64,000 bases of DNA from an uncultured Alistipes sp. (lineage in GTDB: Bacteria > Bacteroidota > Bacteroidia > Bacteroidales > Rikenellaceae). The stretch spans positions 1,459,657 through 1,523,656 of the forward strand of contig NZ_OZ007039.1 of assembly GCF_963931675.1 (NCBI RefSeq), written 5' to 3'. Under the pieces are notes generated by a model. The model saw only the letters and a program-made list of their open reading frames with translations. It did not search any database and was not told the origin of the DNA. Below are positions 20,234 through 28,382 of the stretch, piece by piece; the first letter of the stretch is position 1, and each line of letters begins with the position of its first letter. A program made the position numbers and the translations under genes.

Positions 20234-21400
20234 ATGAAACGAAAATTCGGTCTCTTGCCGCGCGTGGTGCTGGCCATCGTGCTGGGGGTTGTCTGCGGCT
20301 GTTTCCTGCCCGGATGGGCCGCCCGGGTGGCGTTGACGTTCAACGCCGTTTTCGGGCAGTTTCTGGAATTCGTCATACCGCTGCTGATCTTCGGACTGGT
20401 GGCTCCGGGGATCGCCGATCTCGGACGCAGTGCCGGGCGGCTGCTGGCCCTGACCGTAGCGCTGGCCTACGGCTTTACGCTGATCTCCGGATTCGGCACC
20501 TATTTCGTCGGAAAGGCCCTTTTCCCGTCGCTGCTTGCCGGGGCGGAGGTGGAGCTGCCCGAGGCCAGCGAGGCGCTGACGCCCTATTTCACCATCGAAA
20601 TGCCGCCCGTCATGGGGGTGATGTCGGCACTCGTCCTGGCCTTCGTCCTCGGACTCGGCATGGCCTCGATCCGCTCCGTGACGCTGAAATCGGCTCTCGA
20701 CGACTTCAAACGCATCATCGAACTGGTTGTCGTGCGGGTCATCATCCCGTTGCTACCCTTCTACATCTTCGGCATCTTCCTCTCGATCACGCAGTCGGGG
20801 CAAGTCGCCAGCGTCCTGGGCGTCTTCGTGAAGCTCATCGTGGTGATCTTCCTGCTGACGGTCGTGTTGTTGCTTTTCCAGTTCTCGGTGGCGGGGCTCG
20901 CGGCCCGGCGGAATCCGCTGCGGATGCTGCGCACGATGCTGGCGGCCTACGTCACGGCCCTCGGGACGCAATCCTCCGCGGCGACGATTCCCGTGACGCT
21001 CGAACGCACGCTGCGCCTCGGCGTGCGGCCCGAACTGGCGTCGTTCGTCATCCCGCTGTGTGCCACGATCCACCTGTCGGGCTCGATGATGAAGATCACG
21101 GCCTGTGCCCTGGCCGTGGCGATGATTGCCGGACTGGAGTTGTCTGCGGAAACCTTTGCGGGTTTCATCCTGCTGCTGGCCGTGACGATGGTTGCGGCGC
21201 CGGGCGTGCCGGGCGGGGCCATCATGGCGGCCCTGGGGCTGCTGGAGTCGATGCTCGGGTTCGACGAGACGCTCTGCGGGCTGATGATTGCCACCTACAT
21301 TGCCATGGACAGTTTCGGCACGGCAACCAATGTCACGGGCGACGGCGCCGTGGCTGTTATCGTCGACGCTATCGACCGGAAAAGGCGAAAAGAGAGATAA
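20234..21400 (+). CDS. Dicarboxylate/amino acid:cation symporter (DAACS family)
   Basis: A 388-residue membrane protein with about eight hydrophobic segments. QSSAATIPVTLERTL is the serine-rich hairpin segment, and TNVTGDGAVAVIVDAI is the substrate-binding NxxGDG/ND-like motif of the GltP/DctA family. It would import C4-dicarboxylates or acidic amino acids with Na+ or H+. A near-consensus box (TACCTTTA, about 20210-20217) precedes it. Its stop codon (21398-21400) overlaps the left copy of the 14-bp repeat bounding the integrated element, so the element inserted exactly at the 3' end of this gene. Confidence 0.92.
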   Translation: MKRKFGLLPRVVLAIVLGVVCGCFLPGWAARVALTFNAVFGQFLEFVIPLLIFGLVAPGIADLGRSAGRLLALTVALAYGFTLISGFGTYFVGKALFPSLLAGAEVELPEASEALTPYFTIEMPPVMGVMSALVLAFVLGLGMASIRSVTLKSALDDFKRIIELVVVRVIIPLLPFYIFGIFLSITQSGQVASVLGVFVKLIVVIFLLTVVLLLFQFSVAGLAARRNPLRMLRTMLAAYVTALGTQSSAATIPVTLERTLRLGVRPELASFVIPLCATIHLSGSMMKITACALAVAMIAGLELSAETFAGFILLLAVTMVAAPGVPGGAIMAALGLLESMLGFDETLCGLMIATYIAMDSFGTATNVTGDGAVAVIVDAIDRKRRKER

Positions 21401-21412
21401 ATACGTATAAAT
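21399..21412 (+). repeat. Left boundary repeat (putative attL core)
   Basis: AAATACGTATAAAT overlaps the symporter stop codon. The same 14 bases occur at 26829-26842. The inner ATACGTAT is itself palindromic. Confidence 0.6.
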
Positions 21413-21470
21413 CTGCACTTCTGCATTCAACTAATTGATTGCCATATTATTACCTTATTGAACCCTATGT

Positions 21471-21491
21471 CCGGGTAACAACCAGGTAACA
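21471..21491 (+). repeat. Two left-end GGTAACA repeats (arm-type candidates)
   Basis: CCGGGTAACA (21471-21480) and CCAGGTAACA (21482-21491) start 11 bases apart. They match the five copies inside the right end of the element. Confidence 0.6.
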
Positions 21492-21553
21492 AAAATATCT
21501 AAATTCAAAGAATTTGTAAGGAATATAAGAACTTGATTTCTTGAATTTTACAG

Positions 21554-21582
21554 AACCCGATTCATCGCGAATCGGGTTTTTT
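21554..21582 (+). terminator. Hairpin terminator inside the left end of the element
   Basis: A 10-bp stem (AACCCGATTC 21554-21563 with 21569-21578) is followed by a T tract. It would end read-through from the symporter gene, insulating the element. Bases 21413-21669 otherwise hold only the arm-type repeats. Confidence 0.75.
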
Positions 21583-21669
21583 ATGTCGTGTTCCTAATCG
21601 AAATGAGATTCCGATGATATACTATATAGATCGTGGTAGTACGACGAAAAATAAAAAAAATATCAAAAT

Positions 21670-21957
21670 ATGGTGAATATATTAAACGCAGAGTTGAAGG
21701 AGATCAAACATCTCCTGTTGATGAATTCCAAGAATGTTTTGACCTCGACTGAGGTATCCATGATGTACGGAATCAGTCCGGATTATCTGTACCACCTTAC
21801 CAGTGACAAGTTGATCCCCTACTACAAACCCAACGGAAAGAAAATTTATTTTCTCAAAGAGGAGATCGAAACTTGGTTGTTGCGGAATCGACAGGATACC
21901 GTTGACGAAATGCAACAACAGGTAGTAGTACGAGATTTAAAAAATAACAAGAGATAA
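21670..21957 (+). CDS. Excisionase-like helix-turn-helix protein
   Basis: A 95-residue protein. Residues about 26-70 (LTSTEVSMMYGISPDYLYHL followed by the IPYYKPNGKKIYFLKEEIETWL segment) fit the MerR-like winged helix of the HTH_17/excisionase family used by Bacteroidota integrative elements. It could act as a recombination directionality factor or as an activator of the Rep gene. It is the first gene after the left end and points into the element. Confidence 0.75.
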   Translation: MVNILNAELKEIKHLLLMNSKNVLTSTEVSMMYGISPDYLYHLTSDKLIPYYKPNGKKIYFLKEEIETWLLRNRQDTVDEMQQQVVVRDLKNNKR

Positions 21958-21959
21958 TT

Positions 21960-22145
21960 ATGGAGGATATATATTATAAAAAGGACGTATCGACAACCTA
22001 TGACAACCTGTGTTACACCTATTCGATGGATTCATCTCGGAGGTTATCCCGTGATCTCCGAGGGGATCTTCGATGTAATATTAATATGGTTTTAATACAA
22101 AAAATTTGTTATAGGTTATGTTCGATACTATTCAATTTAATTTAA
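21960..22145 (+). CDS. Possible small ORF, 61 codons, doubtful
   Basis: An ATG two bases after the HTH stop opens a 61-residue frame that overlaps the Rep start (22118) by 28 bases. There are no recognisable motifs. The segment also contains an inverted repeat (CTCGGAG 22036-22042 with CTCCGAG 22056-22062) that may instead be part of a replication origin or regulatory hairpin upstream of Rep. It is more likely non-coding than coding. Confidence 0.25.
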   Translation: MEDIYYKKDVSTTYDNLCYTYSMDSSRRLSRDLRGDLRCNINMVLIQKICYRLCSILFNLI

Positions 22146-23056
22146 AATATAAGGATGTGAACCAGTTGAATGTTCTGAAAACGATAACAAGAGATCATTG
22201 TTTCGAAGAGACAAGAACGTGTAACGGAGTAGTATTTACAACCCGTCTCGAAAATTTAACGGTGAGATCCACGGAAACTACGTTATCGATCGGAAATGGG
22301 AGTCTATGCAAGTTCCTTTATGGAAATAACATGGTCAACTTTACCCGGGATGACACGTTTCATGCAATCGAAAAACTATCGGATCTGTTACACGTCTCAT
22401 TGAATCATGCAACCGTATCCCGAATGGATGTCGCATATAATTTCGAAGTCAAGAATCCTCCGGAGTCTTATTTTTATTATCTGGGACCATTGTCCCGTTA
22501 CAAACGGTTGGAGCAAACCTATCACAGTTTGGAGGGGTTATATTATAACTGTCAGACGGATAAAAAACAATTGGTGTTCTACGATAAGATCAAGGAGTCA
22601 TCCTATCGAAAAGATCGGATTCCGGAAGGATATTCGGATCGATATTTATTGAGATACGAACTCCGGTTGAAGAATCATGTGAATCGCATGTTCGGGGTGG
22701 ACAAGATTACCGTTCCGATGTTATACGATGTCCAGTTCTATCGTCGTATCGTGGACTTTTGGAAAGGTGAATATCGCAAGATCGTTAAGGTCAATGAATA
22801 TGAGATCGACATCGAGGGATGTAAGGGAATTCGAGATTTGAACAAGATGGGGATGTTGATGTTGGTGGAGAGATACGGAGGAATGAATGAATTTTTTAAG
22901 ACGTTTGACCATCAGTTTGAGTTGGGAGTATTAGATAAGAGACAATTGTCGGAGATTAAAAGACAGACGAAGCAATTATTGGAGAATCGTTCGTTGGGAA
23001 TCGTCCGGAATTCGCAAATCGAAGAGTTGAACTCCCTTATCGAACATGTGGGGTAA
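22118..23056 (+). CDS. Putative rolling-circle replication initiator (phage/plasmid Rep-like)
   Basis: A 312-residue protein. ATVSRMDVAYNFEVK (about 105-119), a spaced YYNCQTDKKQLVFYDKIKE block and RYELRLKNHVNRMFG follow the order seen in small replication initiators of filamentous-phage gene II/X type and related Rep_trans proteins: an acidic metal-site residue in RMD, a YDK segment carrying a possible catalytic Tyr, then an RxELRL strand. The role is inferred from this resemblance and is not proven. Adjacent inverted repeats upstream (22036-22062) and downstream (23071...24381) could be origins. It is AT-rich compared with the host genes. Confidence 0.55.
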   Translation: MFDTIQFNLKYKDVNQLNVLKTITRDHCFEETRTCNGVVFTTRLENLTVRSTETTLSIGNGSLCKFLYGNNMVNFTRDDTFHAIEKLSDLLHVSLNHATVSRMDVAYNFEVKNPPESYFYYLGPLSRYKRLEQTYHSLEGLYYNCQTDKKQLVFYDKIKESSYRKDRIPEGYSDRYLLRYELRLKNHVNRMFGVDKITVPMLYDVQFYRRIVDFWKGEYRKIVKVNEYEIDIEGCKGIRDLNKMGMLMLVERYGGMNEFFKTFDHQFELGVLDKRQLSEIKRQTKQLLENRSLGIVRNSQIEELNSLIEHVG

Positions 23057-23090
23057 AATTATATAACGACATAGAAAACCGGGAGAAAAT

Positions 23091-24338
23091 TGAATTAGTC
23101 AAGACTTAATCTGACAGTTACGCATAAAAAGAGTAGATTTGTAACATAAAAGCAGATTAAGTTATGACCACATCAGAAAAAGTCATCAAGAACAAACTGG
23201 GACTGCTTGAGCTGTCCCAACAGTTGGGAAACGTGTCACGAGCCTGCAAGATTATGGGATACAGCCGTGACAGTTTTTATCGTTTCAAGGAACTGTACGA
23301 GCAGGGCGGAGAACTGGCCCTGCAGGAGATTTCCCGTAAAAAGCCGGTGATAAAGAACCGCGTGGAGGAGCGCATAGAGCAGGCTGTAGTGCAGATGGCC
23401 ATAGCCAACCCGGCTTTGGGACAAGTACGCGTATCCAACGAGCTGCGCAAGAAAGGCATACTCGTATCTCCCGGAGGAGTGCGCTCCATCTGGCTCAGGC
23501 ATGACATGGAGACCTTCCAGAAACGCCTGAAGGCACTTTCGACCAAGGTGGAGCAGGAAGGCATCGTGCTTGACGAGAACCAGGTGGCCGCGCTGGAAAA
23601 AGCCAAGGCGGAGAAACAGGCACACGGGGAAATAGAGACTTATTATCCAGGCTTCCTTGTGGCGCAGGACACCTATTATGTAGGGTATATCAAAGGCGTG
23701 GGGCACATTTACCAGCAGACGGTCATCGACACCTATTCCAAAATCGGATTCGCCAAACTTTACGACAGGAAGAACGCGCTCGTGGCGGCGGACATGCTCA
23801 ATGACAGGGTGGTTCCGTTCTTCGAGCAGCATGACCTGAAACTGATGAGGATGCTCACGGACAGGGGAACCGAATACTGCGGAAACAGGGAAACACATGA
23901 ATACGAACTGTATCTGGCCATCGAGGACATAGACCATTCCAAGATCAAGGCCAAGAGCCCGCAGACAAACGGCATCTGTGAACGCTTCAACAGGACTGTC
24001 CAGAACGAATTCTACGCCATCGCTTTCAGGAAGAAGATATACACCTCGATAGAACAACTGCAGGCAGACCTTGACACTTGGATGAACTCCTATAACACGC
24101 AAAGGACGCACTCCGGGAAATACTGTTTCGGGAAAACACCCATGCAGACTTTCCTCGAAGGAATGGAGGTGGCAAGGAGATATCAATTGCAGGATGCAGG
24201 GAAAATACAACCTGATGAGCAGGTTATTGGCTCACCAGGTTGTGAGAGTGAGAATAGTTGCGTATCTTCGCAGATGGCATCGGACACTTTTTTTGCCCGA
24301 TAGTATAGAAAATGTCAGAACAAGTCTTGACTATTACA
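23091..24338 (+). mobile_element. IS481-family insertion sequence, 1248 bp, with 7-bp target duplication
   Basis: The ends are TGAATTAGTCAAGACTT on the left and the complement of TGTAATAGTCAAGACTT on the right; the inverted match continues through TCTGACA with a few mismatches. The flanks AGAAAAT (23084-23090) and AGAAAAT (24339-24345) form a clean 7-bp target duplication. It contains one transposase gene. The intact duplication and uninterrupted ORF indicate a recent insertion. Confidence 0.9.
23164..24303 (+). CDS. IS481-family transposase
   Basis: A 379-residue transposase. The N-terminal HTH (about 14-55, [20 protein letters not shown]) precedes an integrase-core domain. The DDE triad is visible as AQDTYYV (D169), LTDRGTEY (D233) and [10 protein letters not shown] (E273). 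The size and the downstream [14 protein letters not shown] segment fit the IS481/IS3-like group. It is the only gene of the IS and is complete. Its base composition is more GC-rich than the surrounding element, consistent with later arrival. Confidence 0.93.
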   Translation: MTTSEKVIKNKLGLLELSQQLGNVSRACKIMGYSRDSFYRFKELYEQGGELALQEISRKKPVIKNRVEERIEQAVVQMAIANPALGQVRVSNELRKKGILVSPGGVRSIWLRHDMETFQKRLKALSTKVEQEGIVLDENQVAALEKAKAEKQAHGEIETYYPGFLVAQDTYYVGYIKGVGHIYQQTVIDTYSKIGFAKLYDRKNALVAADMLNDRVVPFFEQHDLKLMRMLTDRGTEYCGNRETHEYELYLAIEDIDHSKIKAKSPQTNGICERFNRTVQNEFYAIAFRKKIYTSIEQLQADLDTWMNSYNTQRTHSGKYCFGKTPMQTFLEGMEVARRYQLQDAGKIQPDEQVIGSPGCESENSCVSSQMASDTFFAR

Positions 24339-24385
24339 AGAAAATCATCTTTTTTTGAGCGATTTTCTCCCGGTTTTCTATCTCG

Positions 24386-24964
24386 TTAAAGACCGAACAT
24401 TGCTTTTAATAACGCATTAGATATTTCTTCTGCTGCTTGTTCTTGCTTTTTTTTCTCCTCTTCTCTTTTTTCTTCTTCAGTTTTTTCGATGTTAGATTGT
24501 ATAGATATGCGTTTGGTCTTCTTTTTGATTTGTTCGAGTTCTTTTTTGCTTAATGAATCATTATCAAGAGTTAAGCTAAATTCGATATGAGATTTGATTC
24601 CTTTATACTTAAAAAAGTCTCTATTTACATTGTATGTGAGGTATGTTAATCGTACTTCATTCTCATCCAATAAATTGACTTGAATAAATGGAAAATCTTC
24701 AAAAGAATTGATCTCTCTAATACATTCAACGACAAGATCTAATATTAGATCATAACTTTCTGTGGAATCGTCATCTTTGCCATAATATCGAATTTTAAGT
24801 TCTCCGTCTTGTTTTGGAACTCTGATGCAGTTTTCAACAACAATATCTTCTTTGACTAATTCAACTCGTCCCAGATTGCAAGATGAAAAAGTTATTCCCA
24901 AGAGAGAGAATATCACCGATTGGATTAAGAGTTGGGAGAGGTCATGTTTGGTAGATAATAACAT
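24386..24964 (-). CDS. Unknown lipoprotein-like or membrane protein of the integrated element
   Basis: The frame is open from 25159 (257 codons). The Met at 24964 gives a 192-residue protein beginning with a hydrophobic segment that ends SLLGITFSSC, which could be a lipobox, followed by an alpha/beta-looking domain. The C terminus (about 145-192) is a Lys/Glu/Gln-rich coiled coil ending NALLKAMFGL. No family was recognised. The alternative long start at 25159 would place the hydrophobic segment internally. It is the cargo candidate of the element and is strongly AT-rich. Confidence 0.55.
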   Translation of the reverse strand: MLLSTKHDLSQLLIQSVIFSLLGITFSSCNLGRVELVKEDIVVENCIRVPKQDGELKIRYYGKDDDSTESYDLILDLVVECIREINSFEDFPFIQVNLLDENEVRLTYLTYNVNRDFFKYKGIKSHIEFSLTLDNDSLSKKELEQIKKKTKRISIQSNIEKTEEEKREEEKKKQEQAAEEISNALLKAMFGL

Positions 24965-25038
24965 AGTTTGAATAATTTTATTACCATCCAACTCCTTAAT
25001 GGTGATTTTATTAAAAAAGAAAGTGTGGAGTTGTTTGT

Positions 25039-25206
25039 CTATCTGATCGAAGGTTCTGGAATACCCGTGTACAAATAAACAATACCCCACACCTGTATGA
25101 TATGTTGAGAAATAAACATACCAATACAAGTGACGAGTGTTATTGTTATCCTTGTACACATGAATTTTCCAGATTCTCGATCAAGGATGAAGCAAAACAC
25201 TTTCAT
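25039..25206 (-). CDS. Possible small one-helix membrane protein
   Basis: A frame starting MKVFCFILDRESG encodes 55 residues with one long hydrophobic stretch (TLVTCIGMFISQHIIQVWGIVYLY). It lies directly downstream of a perfect promoter (25236-25265) and upstream of the lipoprotein-like gene in another frame. It may be a real sORF, or the first half of the downstream gene separated by a frameshift near 25050-25090. Joined, the two would give a two-helix membrane protein. Confidence 0.35.
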   Translation of the reverse strand: MKVFCFILDRESGKFMCTRITITLVTCIGMFISQHIIQVWGIVYLYTGIPEPSIR

Positions 25207-25235
25207 CAAATATGTCTGTTCCCGAAAGAACACCA

Positions 25236-25265
25236 CAAAGGTATAAAAATGTTTCCTAACTCCAA
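25236..25265 (-). promoter_or_regulatory. Promoter of the element's minus-strand cargo unit
   Basis: On the minus strand there is TACCTTTG (25236-25243) with TTGG (25262-25265) 18 bases upstream. This fits the Bacteroidota consensus and points toward the genes at 25206-24386. Confidence 0.65.
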
Positions 25266-25412
25266 CACTCTGAGGGGTATTGTACAGGACAAAATTAACC
25301 CGAATATTCTAAAAAATGCTATTTTACTTTTATTATCTTCTTGTTAGTTTCCCGATTTTATCTTTTCATGAAAGTCGAATCCTGGGAAGAGAATCCCGAG
25401 GGAATACCCAAT

Positions 25413-26555
25413 TCACATGGGAACTCCTTCGGATTCCTCTTTCGTCGAATATAAATTCGGGATCTTGTTGACTGCAATCCGTTTGGTTTTGTCGATTACC
25501 TTCGTGTACTTCATGGTGGTTCCTATGTCGGTATGTCCCAGGATCTCCTTGACGGTATAGATGTCCACTCCCGAATTCAACAACAAGGTTGCACATGTAT
25601 GTCTGGATGAATGGAAGGTGATATGTTTGTCGATCTTTGCATTCGTCATCCATTCCTTTAATGTTTTGCGGATCGTTGTCTCCTGTGGTAACGGGAAGAC
25701 CGGATCGGAGTCCGATTTGTCGTCTTTCGGAGGTAAGACTGAAATTGCATTCTCCGATAGTGGAACATAGTTCTCGATTTTGGTCTTCTTCTGTCGGTAG
25801 TTGATGTGTACTCCTTGTTCCTCGAAGATCACCTTTTTCCAAGTGAGTTCCCGAACATCGGAGATTCTCAAACCAGTGAAACAACAGAACAGGAACGATC
25901 GTTTCACGATCTCTTTCGAACAGGGAGTCTGAATCAGTCGTTTCAACTCCTTTTCCGTCAGGAACTCCTTGTGGGGGAGAATCATTCGGGGAGGATCGAT
26001 CGATTTCGTCGGATCGGTTGTCAACAGATCATCTTTAATTGCTTGATGAACAATCGTTTTTAAACTCGTGTAGATGTTGTGTTGAGAGGATGTTTTCAAA
26101 GTCTTTCCACTCGTTCGTGAAATTGCGGTAGAGAGATAGAGAACGAATCCCTTGGTGTATCGATCGTCCAGATCGGATAGCAGAATTCTTTCCCCTCGAT
26201 ATTTGGTCAGATGGTAGATTAACGTTTCAAAGGTACTCTTGATTCCGGTTTTCCCCTGTTTCTCCTTGTTCTCCATGACCAAACGGATGTACTGGATCAG
26301 ATTGACTTCCGGTTTCTCGTTTGAGAATCCGTATTTGTTGTTGAACAGTTCCACCAATCGTTTTGACTTGATCGTATTTGCAAGACGGAGAGTCTGTTCA
26401 TTCTTGAGTTTATCTGCTTTTGTCCGTTCGGGTATTAGATACAACCGAAGAAATTCATATCTCCGTTTTCCCTTGAAATAACTGTCGAGGTAGAGGGATT
26501 CCCCCGATTGAATTCTCTTCCTTCGCAATCTTATGATCTCTTTCTCGTGCATCAT
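25413..26555 (-). CDS. Tyrosine recombinase (integrase) of the element
   Basis: A 380-residue integrase with an N-terminal arm-binding segment, a core-binding SAM-like domain (about 85-175) and the catalytic domain. All catalytic residues are visible: R230 in GLRISD, H315 and R318 in HSSRHT, H341 in LGHTDI, and the nucleophile Y350 in MKYTKV. It resembles Bacteroides transposon and element integrases. It lies near the right end of the element, pointing inward, and is followed outward by five arm-type repeats and the right boundary repeat. It would catalyse integration and, with the HTH protein, excision. Confidence 0.93.
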   Translation of the reverse strand: MMHEKEIIRLRRKRIQSGESLYLDSYFKGKRRYEFLRLYLIPERTKADKLKNEQTLRLANTIKSKRLVELFNNKYGFSNEKPEVNLIQYIRLVMENKEKQGKTGIKSTFETLIYHLTKYRGERILLSDLDDRYTKGFVLYLSTAISRTSGKTLKTSSQHNIYTSLKTIVHQAIKDDLLTTDPTKSIDPPRMILPHKEFLTEKELKRLIQTPCSKEIVKRSFLFCCFTGLRISDVRELTWKKVIFEEQGVHINYRQKKTKIENYVPLSENAISVLPPKDDKSDSDPVFPLPQETTIRKTLKEWMTNAKIDKHITFHSSRHTCATLLLNSGVDIYTVKEILGHTDIGTTMKYTKVIDKTKRIAVNKIPNLYSTKEESEGVPM

Positions 26556-26628
26556 ATCTCATTTTTTTGTTTAGAAATTATATTCGGGTTTTAGCGAAAG
26601 GATTCGATGTCATTGCAAATTTTTTTCT

Positions 26629-26694
26629 TCGGGTAACACCTGGGTAACATCCGGGTAACAAGAGATTCGGTTCCCGGGTAACATCCGGGTAACA
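26629..26694 (+). repeat. Five right-end GGGTAACA repeats phased at 11 bp
   Basis: Copies of (C/T)(C/T)GGGTAACA start at 26629, 26640, 26651, 26674 and 26685, with spacings 11, 11, 23 and 11. They lie between the integrase gene and the right boundary repeat and match two copies at the left end. Integrase arm-type sites are the best explanation; plasmid iterons are an alternative. Confidence 0.75.
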
Positions 26695-26828
26695 AACCAC
26701 GAACAGGAAAGGACCGATAAAAAACAGCCATTCGCAGGAATTGGCACTGGATCCAACTCTCCGGGAATGACCGGATTGTCATGAGATGCCGATGACTGCT
26801 TTTGGCTGTTGGACGCTGAATCCTTGGA

Positions 26829-26842
26829 AAATACGTATAAAT
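26829..26842 (+). repeat. Right boundary repeat (putative attR core)
   Basis: AAATACGTATAAAT is identical to 21399-21412. It is followed at once by a second ACGTAT, so ATACGTAT occurs twice here. Confidence 0.6.
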
Positions 26843-26902
26843 ACGTATCTCCGGGGAGCAAAAAACGGCTACTTTTGACTGTTAAATTCGTTTTATTATT
26901 TG

Positions 26903-26910
26903 TACCTTTG
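26903..26910 (+). promoter_or_regulatory. -7 box of the alpha-oxoamine synthase gene
   Basis: TACCTTTG matches TAnnTTTG and lies 50 bases before the ATG at 26961. A TTTTG about 25 bases further upstream is a loose -33 candidate. Confidence 0.6.
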
Positions 26911-26960
26911 CGCGTCCCAAACGAAAAAAACGGAACACAATTCAATAAATACAAATCAAA

Positions 26961-28232
26961 ATGGTTGATATTTTTGCACGCCTGGAGAAAAATGCCGGCG
27001 GACCTATCGGTCAGTATATGGCTTACGCTCACGGCTATTATGCATTCCCCAAGCTTGAGGGCGAGATCGGTCCCCACATGACCTTTCGGGGCAAGAAAAT
27101 GCTCAACTGGAGCTTGAACAACTACCTGGGACTGGCCAACCATCCCGAAGTCCGCAAGGCCGACGCCGAAGGCGCTGCCCAGTTCGGTATGGCTGCCCCG
27201 ATGGGCGCCCGCATGATGAGCGGCCAGACCGTCTATCACGAACAGCTCGAACGTGAACTCGCCGCCTTCGTCGGCAAGGAGGACGCTTTCCTGCTCAATT
27301 TCGGCTACCAGGGTATGCTGTCGATCATCGACTGCCTGCTCTCGCCTCGTGACGTGGTGGTCTACGATGCCGAGGCTCATGCCTGCATCATCGACGGCCT
27401 GCGTCTGCACAAGGGCAAGCGTTTCGTCTTCGGCCACAATGACATGGATTCGCTGCGCCTCCAGCTCAAACACGCTACGGAACTGGCCGAGGAGCAGAAC
27501 GGCGGTGTGCTGGTCATCACCGAGGGTGTGTTCGGCATGAAGGGCGACCTGGGCAAGCTCGACGAGATCGTTGCCATGAAGAAGGATTTCCAGTTCCGGC
27601 TGCTGGTCGACGATGCCCACGGCTTCGGTACGATGGGCGAGGGCGGTCGCGGTACGGCTTCGCACTTCGGAGTGGTTGACGGTGTGGACGTGCTGTTCAA
27701 TACCTTCGCCAAGTCGATGGCCGGAATCGGCGCTTTCGTCTGCGGCCCCCGCTGGCTGATCAACCTGCTGCGTTACAACATGCGTTCGCAGCTCTATGCC
27801 AAGTCGCTGCCCATGCCGATGGTTATCGGAGCCTTGAAGCGTCTGGATCTGATCCGTACGCATCCCGAATTCCAGCAGAAACTCTGGGAGATCGTTCGCG
27901 CCCTGCAGAGCAGCCTGAAGGAGAACGGTTTCAATATCGGCGTGACGAACTCGCCCGTAACTCCGGTTTTCCTGAAAGGCGGTATCCAGGAGGCTACGAA
28001 CCTGGTTGTGGACCTGCGTGAGAATCACGGCATTTTCTGCTCGATGGTGATCTATCCTGTCATTCCGAAGGGCGAAATCATCCTGCGCGTGATCCCGACG
28101 GCTGCCCACACGCTGGAGGACGTAAAGGTTACGATCGAAGCCTTCAAGGCCGTGCGGAGCAAACTCGAAAGCGGTTATTACGCTTCGCTTCCGATTCCGA
28201 TGCGTGCCGACGAAGGATTCAAGGTTCGCTAA
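26961..28232 (+). CDS. Alpha-oxoamine synthase family PLP enzyme (KBL/BioF/SPT-like)
   Basis: A 423-residue fold-type I PLP enzyme. WSLNNYLGLANHPEV, YDAEAHACIIDGLRLHKG and LLVDDAHGFGTMGEGGRG are family motifs. NTFAKSMAGIGAF contains the Schiff-base lysine near K251. The family condenses an amino acid with an acyl-CoA (2-amino-3-ketobutyrate ligase, 8-amino-7-oxononanoate synthase, serine palmitoyltransferase). Because Bacteroidota make sphingolipids, a sphingolipid role is tempting, but this subgroup (VDIFARLEKN start, GPIGQYMAYAHGYY) differs from the known short serine palmitoyltransferase. The specific product is left open. It has its own promoter and terminator. Confidence 0.85.
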   Translation: MVDIFARLEKNAGGPIGQYMAYAHGYYAFPKLEGEIGPHMTFRGKKMLNWSLNNYLGLANHPEVRKADAEGAAQFGMAAPMGARMMSGQTVYHEQLERELAAFVGKEDAFLLNFGYQGMLSIIDCLLSPRDVVVYDAEAHACIIDGLRLHKGKRFVFGHNDMDSLRLQLKHATELAEEQNGGVLVITEGVFGMKGDLGKLDEIVAMKKDFQFRLLVDDAHGFGTMGEGGRGTASHFGVVDGVDVLFNTFAKSMAGIGAFVCGPRWLINLLRYNMRSQLYAKSLPMPMVIGALKRLDLIRTHPEFQQKLWEIVRALQSSLKENGFNIGVTNSPVTPVFLKGGIQEATNLVVDLRENHGIFCSMVIYPVIPKGEIILRVIPTAAHTLEDVKVTIEAFKAVRSKLESGYYASLPIPMRADEGFKVR

Positions 28233-28260
28233 ACCGTACGCTGAATCATTTATCCAGCAA

Positions 28261-28299
28261 AACTCCCCGGTCTTTGTAGGGCCGGGGAGTTTTATTTTT
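28261..28299 (+). terminator. Terminator of the alpha-oxoamine synthase gene
   Basis: AACTCCCCGG (28261-28270) pairs with CCGGGGAGTT (28282-28291), followed by TTATTTTTG. Confidence 0.85.
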
Positions 28300-28382
28300 G
28301 GAAAAATTACGAAAAATTTTGCGGAATCGAAAATTCGGTATATATTTGCACTCCCGAAACGCAAGTTTAGGGCGTATGCAAT

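Larger units (their letters stand above)
23071..24381. repeat. Interrupted perfect 21-bp palindrome (terminator or origin) split by the IS
   Basis: Left arm 23071-23090, starting ATAGAAAACCGGG, is continued by C at 24346 after the IS and its second target copy. The right arm is 24361-24381. Removing the IS and one 7-bp copy restores a perfect 21-bp inverted repeat with a 14-base loop containing a T7 run. It lies 14 bases after the Rep stop and 4 bases before the stop of the opposing gene, so a bidirectional terminator is likely. An origin role is also possible. Confidence 0.8.
21399..26842. mobile_element. Integrated Rep/tyrosine-integrase element, about 5.4 kb
   Basis: A 14-bp direct repeat, AAATACGTATAAAT, occurs at 21399-21412 and 26829-26842. 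The DNA between is visibly more AT-rich than the flanks. It carries an excisionase-like HTH gene, a Rep-like gene, a lipoprotein-like gene and a tyrosine recombinase near the right end. Short repeats of the type CCGGGTAACA lie just inside both ends, as expected for arm-type integrase sites. Excluding the 1.25 kb IS481-type insertion and one 7-bp copy, the original element would be about 4.2 kb. No relaxase, capsid or Zot-like gene was seen, so it looks like an integrated small plasmid or satellite. The exact attachment core is inferred from the repeat. Confidence 0.75.

Noticed and set aside
21470..26694. A CRISPR array suggested by short repeated units near the element ends
   Set aside because: The units are about 10 bases with 11-bp period and no spacers, and no cas genes are present.
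21399..26842. Filamentous prophage interpretation
   Set aside because: The Rep-like protein alone is suggestive, but no Zot-like ATPase, coat or secretin gene is present.
26961..28232. Direct assignment as serine palmitoyltransferase
   Set aside because: The fold and PLP site fit, but the N-terminal signature differs from the known Bacteroidota serine palmitoyltransferase group, so only the family is stated.
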